Assembly (NCBI GenBank): GCA_900541695.1
Contig: UQKL01000015.1
Coordinates: forward strand, 3,458-67,457
Source: an uncultured Collinsella sp.
GTDB taxonomy: Bacteria > Actinomycetota > Coriobacteriia > Coriobacteriales > Coriobacteriaceae
DNA length: 64,000 nt
Direction of reading: 5' to 3'
Below the pieces are notes generated by a model that saw nothing but the letters and a program-made list of their open reading frames with translations, searched no databases and was not told the DNA's origin. The translations under genes and the position numbers were made by a program. This document shows, one piece after another, positions 59,907 through 64,000 of the stretch. The stretch's first letter is position 1, and each line of letters opens with the position of its first letter.

Positions 59907-61229
59907 CTAATCGTCCTTGTTGTCCTTCATGACAACGGTGGTCTCGGTGTGGCTGAAGGTGTCGTGCTTCTCGGTCAGGTCGAGCTCGCCGCAGTAGCAA
60001 TCGGCGTGGGTGGCCTCGTTGGCCGTCTTGAGCTGGCCCACCAGCAGCACGTCTGCGATGATCACGATGATCAACGGCGCGACGATGTTGATGAGGATAC
60101 CATCGACATCAAAGGCGAGGTAGTCCGGATCGAAGGCGTTCTCCCCCATAAAGAGAATCTGGGAAAGGACAAATCCGATCGCAAAGAACAGCACCGAGGC
60201 GACAGCGAGCTTGGGCTTGGAGCAGGGAAGCTCGCCGACCATGCGGCCGGTTTGGCCGTTCATGGCAAACAGGTAACTCTTGCCGTTCCACGAGGTAGAG
60301 AGCATCCACACGGGGAACAGAGCATAATCGTTTTCTTCCCAGGTGTAGTCGAGCTGCTTGCTTTCGACCGTGGCGTCGTCGTACTCGTCGACGACGGTCT
60401 CGCGCAGGGCCGAGATCGTGCTCTCCTCCATGCGGCGCTCGGCGCGCGCCTTGCAGGTTTCGCAATCCTCGTCATAGCGGTTGGCGATGTAGCCGGGCAT
60501 ATAGGCGACCGAGAACGGGCGCAGCGCGTCGTAGTCAAACGGCTCGATGGCGTCCATGTGGCCGTCGGGCATCTTGGACGATCCGTCGACGGGCACGCGC
60601 TTAAACGAGATGTTTCCCTTGCGGTAGGCATCGTAGTGGTCGGTGGTCGTGACGGTGCGGTCGGATTCCTCGGTTACGGTCTCGTTGGTCGCATCAAAGC
60701 ACACCTCGCCGTCCACGCGGGCGCCGTAAAGCCAAAACGGCACGTAAACGCCTTGGACTTTGTCGATATGGTTGCCGGTGACAAAGCTCTTGGGCAGCAG
60801 GATTTTGCCCTTGTAGTGGTCTTTGAGCGCGGCCATGACATCGTCGCGCCCGAGCTTAAACGGAATCACCAGGTCGGGTGAGAAGTCGCCCGAGAGCTGG
60901 CCGGGTGCCACGGCGGAGTTGCCGCAGTACGGGCAGGTGGTGACGGCGACGGTGCCGTCGGACACGAGCTCGGCGCCGCACGACGAGCAGATGTAGCCGG
61001 CGTTTTGAGCCAGCTCCTGCACGGCATCGTCGACAGCAGGCTTGGGGGCCGCGGCTGCGGCATCGGCTTTGGCATCTGCCTTGTCCTGGCGCTCGCGATA
61101 GAGGGCCTCGACTTCTTCGACTTCAAAACGCGAATCGCAGTAGTCGCAGACGAGCTTTTGCTCGGCACTGGCAAAGTGAAGGGGGCCGCCACACGCGGGG
61201 CACTGATAGTTGACGCTCTCGAAGGCCAT
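59907..61229 (-). CDS. TFIIB-type zinc-ribbon membrane protein (YdjG-like)
   Basis: 440 residues. Two zinc ribbons open the protein: CPACGGPLHF...CDYCDSRF (about 10-35) and CSSCGAEL...CPYCGN (about 81-103), separated by an Ala/Asp-rich linker. A beta-rich domain with IPFKLGRDDVMAAL and YVPFWLYGARV (about 122-170) follows. Two membrane helices sit near 345-365 and 378-400, and the C-terminus is cytoplasmic and charged. This arrangement is found in proteins related to YdjG that anchor stress complexes. The ribosome site before ATG 61229 is GAAAGGA. The gap to the SPFH gene is 48 bases, consistent with an operon. Confidence 0.82.
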   Translation of the reverse strand: MAFESVNYQCPACGGPLHFASAEQKLVCDYCDSRFEVEEVEALYRERQDKADAKADAAAAAPKPAVDDAVQELAQNAGYICSSCGAELVSDGTVAVTTCPYCGNSAVAPGQLSGDFSPDLVIPFKLGRDDVMAALKDHYKGKILLPKSFVTGNHIDKVQGVYVPFWLYGARVDGEVCFDATNETVTEESDRTVTTTDHYDAYRKGNISFKRVPVDGSSKMPDGHMDAIEPFDYDALRPFSVAYMPGYIANRYDEDCETCKARAERRMEESTISALRETVVDEYDDATVESKQLDYTWEENDYALFPVWMLSTSWNGKSYLFAMNGQTGRMVGELPCSKPKLAVASVLFFAIGFVLSQILFMGENAFDPDYLAFDVDGILINIVAPLIIVIIADVLLVGQLKTANEATHADCYCGELDLTEKHDTFSHTETTVVMKDNKDD

Positions 61230-61253
61230 GATCGGTCCTTTCGCTGCCGGAGG

Positions 61254-61991
61254 CTATGCGCCGATGGCGCCGCCGCAGTATTCGCAGCGCCCGCTGGCAT
61301 CGGGAATGGTGGTTGCACCGCAGAAGGGGCAGGTGACCGCGGTCTTGGGGGCCTTAGCGGCCACGACGCTGTCGCGCGTTTCCTGACGCAGCTGCACCAG
61401 CGCGTCGCGGACCTCGGTTGCCTGGCGCTTGGCCTCGCGGTATTCGATGGAACCGCGCTGATCGATGGTGGAGTCGTTCACGCGCAGGTTGATCTCGGTA
61501 AAGTACGGCGTGTTGACGTGGATGGTCAGGTTAAAGTCGTAATCCAGGTCGTAGCGCGGCGGATTGTAGCTCTCGCGCTCGCCGTCTTTTGTCTCGCGAT
61601 AGATTTCGGTGCGGTGCTCGTCGATATCCATATCGCAGCCGAGTACCTGCGAGAACTCGATGATGTCGGGATTGGCGTCGCGCCAGCGGCTCTGCGAAGT
61701 GATGATCAGCAGGCCCGCGTCTTCGTCGAGCATGATGTTGGTGCGCCCGGCCGAGAGTGTGCGCGTGGGGTTGAACGACGCCAGGCGCTCGGCATTGGCC
61801 TCGCGGTAGGCGAGTTGCTCGCGGATATCGTCCGCGGTGCTGGAGCGATAGCCGTGGAAGTAGGGGGAGAGCTTGCCGGCACACTCTTTGCACAGGTAGC
61901 CTTCGCTGATCTTGGTCTTTCCCAAAAGTCCCAGCTCGGTACCGCAAATCGCGCACTCTTTCTTTTCGAACATCTTGTCAAAGAAGCCCAT
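61254..61991 (-). CDS. DUF4428 / zinc-ribbon protein, first gene of SPFH cluster
   Basis: 245 residues. The N-terminal zinc-binding segment CAICGTELGLLGKTKISEGYLCKEC (split; about 13-37) is a DUF4428 pattern. The middle is a beta-rich domain with RTNIMLDEDAGLLIITSQ (about 90-105), and the C-terminus ends in another zinc ribbon (CPFCGATTIPDASGRCEYCGG, about 222-242). GGGAGG lies before the ATG. It probably begins an operon of three zinc-ribbon proteins ending with the SPFH protein. A scaffold or adaptor function at the membrane is inferred from that company. Confidence 0.8.
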   Translation of the reverse strand: MGFFDKMFEKKECAICGTELGLLGKTKISEGYLCKECAGKLSPYFHGYRSSTADDIREQLAYREANAERLASFNPTRTLSAGRTNIMLDEDAGLLIITSQSRWRDANPDIIEFSQVLGCDMDIDEHRTEIYRETKDGERESYNPPRYDLDYDFNLTIHVNTPYFTEINLRVNDSTIDQRGSIEYREAKRQATEVRDALVQLRQETRDSVVAAKAPKTAVTCPFCGATTIPDASGRCEYCGGAIGA

Positions 61992-62112
61992 GGCTGCCTC
62001 CCATCAACAGGTAGCGTGTGTCACTTTTGATGATGGGGGAGTGCGCGATCTTTCACGATACCCAGACGGCTCAACGAGTCTCCACAACTGGGACATATGG
62101 CCCATTTTTGAC

Positions 62113-62144
62113 TGGTCATTGGGGACGTACTTAAATGAGTGGTC
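62113..62144 (+). repeat. Dispersed repeat copy 3, overlapping the apparent start of the ROK gene
   Basis: The element runs from TGGTCATTGGGGAC to GAGTGGTC and is bounded by TGGTC on both sides, as if cut from a tandem array of ~27-bp units. It matches the copy at 42295 and, inverted, the one at 33786. Its last ten bases (62135-62144) are read as the first codons of the ROK frame. Confidence 0.88.
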
Positions 62145-62857
62145 TCTACGAGGGAGACGTCGCGGGAACGATCCATCGCGGCGGTGCGCTCACGTTTATG
62201 GACGGCTGCCCACTGGGAAAGCTCATGCTCGAGGCGCTGGGGGTGCCGGTTGCCGTCAATAACGACGGTAAGTGCTGTGCACTCGGTGAGTATGCGGCTG
62301 GCGCCCTGCGTGGGACGCGTTTTGGCGTGGTGCTCGCTATCGGTACGGGCATCGGCGGCGGTATCGTCATCGACGGCAAGGTCCTGCGCGGCGCGCACTG
62401 CTTTGCAGGCGAGTTCAGCTTCTTGCGCAATGATGTCACGACTGCCGCGAGTACGGAAAACTCCTTTGCGGGTTCGGGCGGTTGGCGTGCGCTCCGTGAT
62501 GCCGCCATTGCCGAGAAGGGCCTGCCTGCGGGTTCTCCGGTGGACGGCCGCCGCGTCTTTGAGTGGATCGCGGATGGCGACATGGCGGCGCAGCGCGCGC
62601 CCGACCGCTACGCTCGCGCCTTTGACGGACAGCTCATCAACCTGCAGGCCGTGCTCGACCCCGAGGTCTTTGTGATCGCAGGCGGCATCTCGTGCCATCC
62701 CGAGCTCGTCGATGCCCTGCGTGCGCAGATGCCGCTGGCCCTCGCGGGTTACGAAGGGACCCTTGCCGGCATTCCTGTGCCGCAGATAAAGGTGGCCGAG
62801 CTCGGCAACGACGCCAACCTTTACGGTGCTGTCCAGGAGGCCATGCGCCTGGTGTAG
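62135..62857 (+). pseudogene. ROK-family sugar kinase, 5'-truncated
   Basis: 240 codons, about 50-60 fewer than normal ROK kinases. The ATP-binding DxGGT at the N-terminus is missing; the frame begins in the middle of the N-terminal lobe. What remains is good: NNDGKCCALGEYAAGALRG with the catalytic Asp, the phosphate loop IGTGIGGGIVIDGKVLRG, the GEFSFL variant of GE(I)GH, and VIAGGISCHPEL. The zinc-binding CxCGxxGC motif is absent, as in some beta-glucoside-type ROK proteins. No ribosome site precedes 62135, and the ATG plus the next codons come from the dispersed repeat. It is most likely a remnant left when the repeat replaced or joined the 5' end. Confidence 0.8.
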
Positions 62858-62900
62858 CGCGAGTCAAACGAGGCTGTCGAAAAAGATAAAGGCCGGCGTG

Positions 62901-62940
62901 AACCGCCCCCATTTCCTTAGCACAGGAAATGGGGGCGGTT
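62901..62940 (+). terminator. Long hairpin downstream of the ROK remnant
   Basis: A perfect 17-bp stem (62901-62917 with 62924-62940) has a TAGCAC loop and ends in GGTTTAAT, a weak T-tract. It precedes the pyrE promoter. Confidence 0.85.
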
Positions 62941-63084
62941 TAATCTCGTACCCCTTTTTAATCCGCTCGGATTCTTGATGAGGGAGTTTGCCATGTTAAC
63001 CCCATTGTTCAGAAAACCATTGCCCCTGACAAAGCCTTTACTGAATGCCGTGGCCTCAAAGTGCGCCCGCATCGATGCTCTGCC

Positions 63085-63095
63085 TGCGCTAAACT
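63085..63095 (+). promoter_or_regulatory. Candidate pyrE -10 (TAAACT)
   Basis: TAAACT (63090-63095) lies 34 bases before the ATG at 63130. A TG two to five bases upstream (TGCGC) gives a partial extended -10, but no -35 is convincing. Confidence 0.4.
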
Positions 63096-63129
63096 GAAGA
63101 GCATGTACGCGATTACGAGAGGAGCCCGC

Positions 63130-63813
63130 ATGGAGGCTTACAAGCAAGAGTTCATCAAGTTCATGGTCGAGTCCGACGTTCTTAAGTTCGGCAGCTTTAC
63201 GCTCAAGAGCGGCCGTCAGTCCCCGTTCTTTATGAACGCCGGCGCCTACGTGACGGGCTATCAGCTCAAGAAGCTGGGCGAGTATTACGCCCAGGCCATC
63301 CACGATAACTTTGGCGACGACTTTGATGTGCTGTTTGGACCGGCCTACAAGGGTATTCCGCTGGCCGTCGTGACCGCGATTGCCTACCACGAGCTGTACG
63401 GCAAGGAGGTCAAGTATTGCTGCGACCGCAAGGAGGCCAAGGACCACGGCGCCGACAAGGGCAACCTGCTGGGCTACGAGCCCCAGGACGGCGACCGCGT
63501 GGTCATGGTCGAGGATGTCACCACCAGCGGCAAGTCCATCGATGAGACCTATCCCAAGGTTAAGGCTGCTGCCGACGTCGAAATCAAGGGCCTGATCGTG
63601 TCCCTCAACCGCATGGAGGTCGGCAAGGGCGGCGTGACCACCGCACAGAAGGAGATCGAGGCCAAGTACGGTTTCCCCGTCGCGAGCATCGTTTCCATGG
63701 CCGAGGTCGTCGAGACCCTCTACAACCACGAGATCGATGGCAAGGTCGTCATCGATGACGAGCTCAAGGCCGCCATCGACGCTTACTACGAGCAGTACGG
63801 AGCTCGGGAGTAG
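63130..63813 (+). CDS. pyrE: Orotate phosphoribosyltransferase
   Basis: 227 residues. The PRPP-binding motif VVMVEDVTTSGKS (about 122-134) and FTLKSGRQSPFFMNAG (about 22-37) with the catalytic Lys region (CDRKEAKDHG, about 98-107) are characteristic. The enzyme joins orotate to PRPP to form OMP in pyrimidine synthesis. The upstream frame is open from 63061, but the ATG at 63130 has GAGAGGAG five bases before it. It is monocistronic here with hairpins on both sides. No other pyr genes lie nearby. Confidence 0.96.
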   Translation: MEAYKQEFIKFMVESDVLKFGSFTLKSGRQSPFFMNAGAYVTGYQLKKLGEYYAQAIHDNFGDDFDVLFGPAYKGIPLAVVTAIAYHELYGKEVKYCCDRKEAKDHGADKGNLLGYEPQDGDRVVMVEDVTTSGKSIDETYPKVKAAADVEIKGLIVSLNRMEVGKGGVTTAQKEIEAKYGFPVASIVSMAEVVETLYNHEIDGKVVIDDELKAAIDAYYEQYGARE

Positions 63814-63816
63814 GTA

Positions 63817-63844
63817 GTTACGCGGGTTTACCAACCCGCGTAAC
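63817..63844 (+). terminator. Hairpin after pyrE
   Basis: A perfect 12-bp stem (GTTACGCGGGTT at 63817-63828 with AACCCGCGTAAC at 63833-63844) around TACC. It starts four bases after the stop codon. Confidence 0.75.
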
Positions 63845-63860
63845 CAGTTGACGCTGCAAA

Positions 63861-63953
63861 CCCGCCAGAGCGGCAATCTGCCTTTCAACTTCGGCGGCAT
63901 GATCAAAAGATCAATGCCGCCTCGTTTCAAGGCACCTTGCTCGCTCTGGCGGG
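63861..63953. repeat. Composite palindromic element 4 near the right edge
   Basis: Outer arms CCCGCCAGAGCG (63861-63872) and CGCTCTGGCGGG (63942-63953) enclose an inner hairpin. GGCGGCATGATC (63893-63904) pairs with GATCAATGCCGCC (63909-63921), with a one-base bulge. GGGCTTTCGC follows, so it may also act as a terminator. The nested plan is that of the other composite palindromes. The last 47 bases show nothing I can name. Confidence 0.88.
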
Positions 63954-64000
63954 CTTTCGCTCATATGACCCAATCCGCTGTCAAGAGCCACAATGGCCCC

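Noticed and set aside
59169..60881. 570-codon plus-strand frame opposite the SPFH and zinc-ribbon genes
   Set aside because: Zinc-ribbon and SPFH motifs fix the minus strand as coding.

Overview
The window looks like a stretch of chromosome from a high-GC, anaerobic, gut-type actinobacterium of the class Coriobacteriia. Collinsella is my best guess, from gene content and codon style rather than from any database comparison. Pointers are a ferredoxin-type (group 4, Ech-like) [NiFe] hydrogenase operon, many old-yellow-enzyme and DUF362-type redox proteins, an NRAMP-related magnesium transporter of the kind described from Eggerthella, LuxR-type two-component systems, luxS, and no respiratory oxidases. 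About 41 protein genes are supported. I saw no rRNA, tRNA or CRISPR array.

Layout. Bases 1-530 are the end of an FAD/NADH oxidoreductase. Bases 600-2093 hold an accessory AAA ATPase (DUF4143 type) preceded by five 12-bp iterons on an exact 23-bp period. Bases 2377-16022 are a four-gene surface operon: three membrane-anchored TasA/camelysin-like proteins, then a secreted 3575-residue protein built largely of GG-[LIV]-x-G (GLUG-like) repeats. Bases 16093-17800 carry an AlbA_2/ATPase/HTH gene bracketed on both sides by nearly identical 61-bp palindromic repeat arrays. A solitary IS3-OrfA-like HTH gene follows. Bases 18645-24298 encode the hydrogenase: a fused EchA-EchB membrane protein, then EchC, D, E and F. 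Bases 24374-24915 are a tandem pair of long palindromic elements with no gene.

From 24916 to 33729 are a two-component system divergent from an ABC-2 exporter, then a MacB/FtsX-type exporter. Bases 33889-42294 hold mostly single genes: DUF362 ferredoxin-like protein, alpha/beta hydrolase, haemolysin III, CorC-type protein, a stand-alone CphA-N-like domain, a YtxH/PRC pair, and a membrane pseudo-deacetylase. Bases 42667-45782 pair a PRC-MgtE_N-CBS membrane protein with an NRMT-type NRAMP carrier, a plausible magnesium unit. Then come an OatA-like acyltransferase, ribokinase plus nucleoside hydrolase (ribonucleoside salvage), luxS, a DUF4867 protein, 6-phospho-beta-glucosidase, and a 7TM-protein/kinase/regulator triad. 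On the minus strand is a lipoprotein and a zinc-ribbon/SPFH cluster. The window closes with a 5'-truncated ROK kinase and pyrE.

What stands out beyond the genes is intergenic structure. There are gene-private iteron arrays (626-729; 16103-16195 and 17711-17790), composite palindromes with an outer arm and an inner hairpin (24385-24795, 35181-35304, 51680-51864, 63861-63953), and a dispersed repeat starting TCATTGGGGAC. Two copies of that repeat (33730, 42295) begin exactly at the base after a stop codon; a third (62113) supplies the apparent start codon of the truncated ROK gene. All functional statements are read from sequence motifs and remembered family features; no searches were run.
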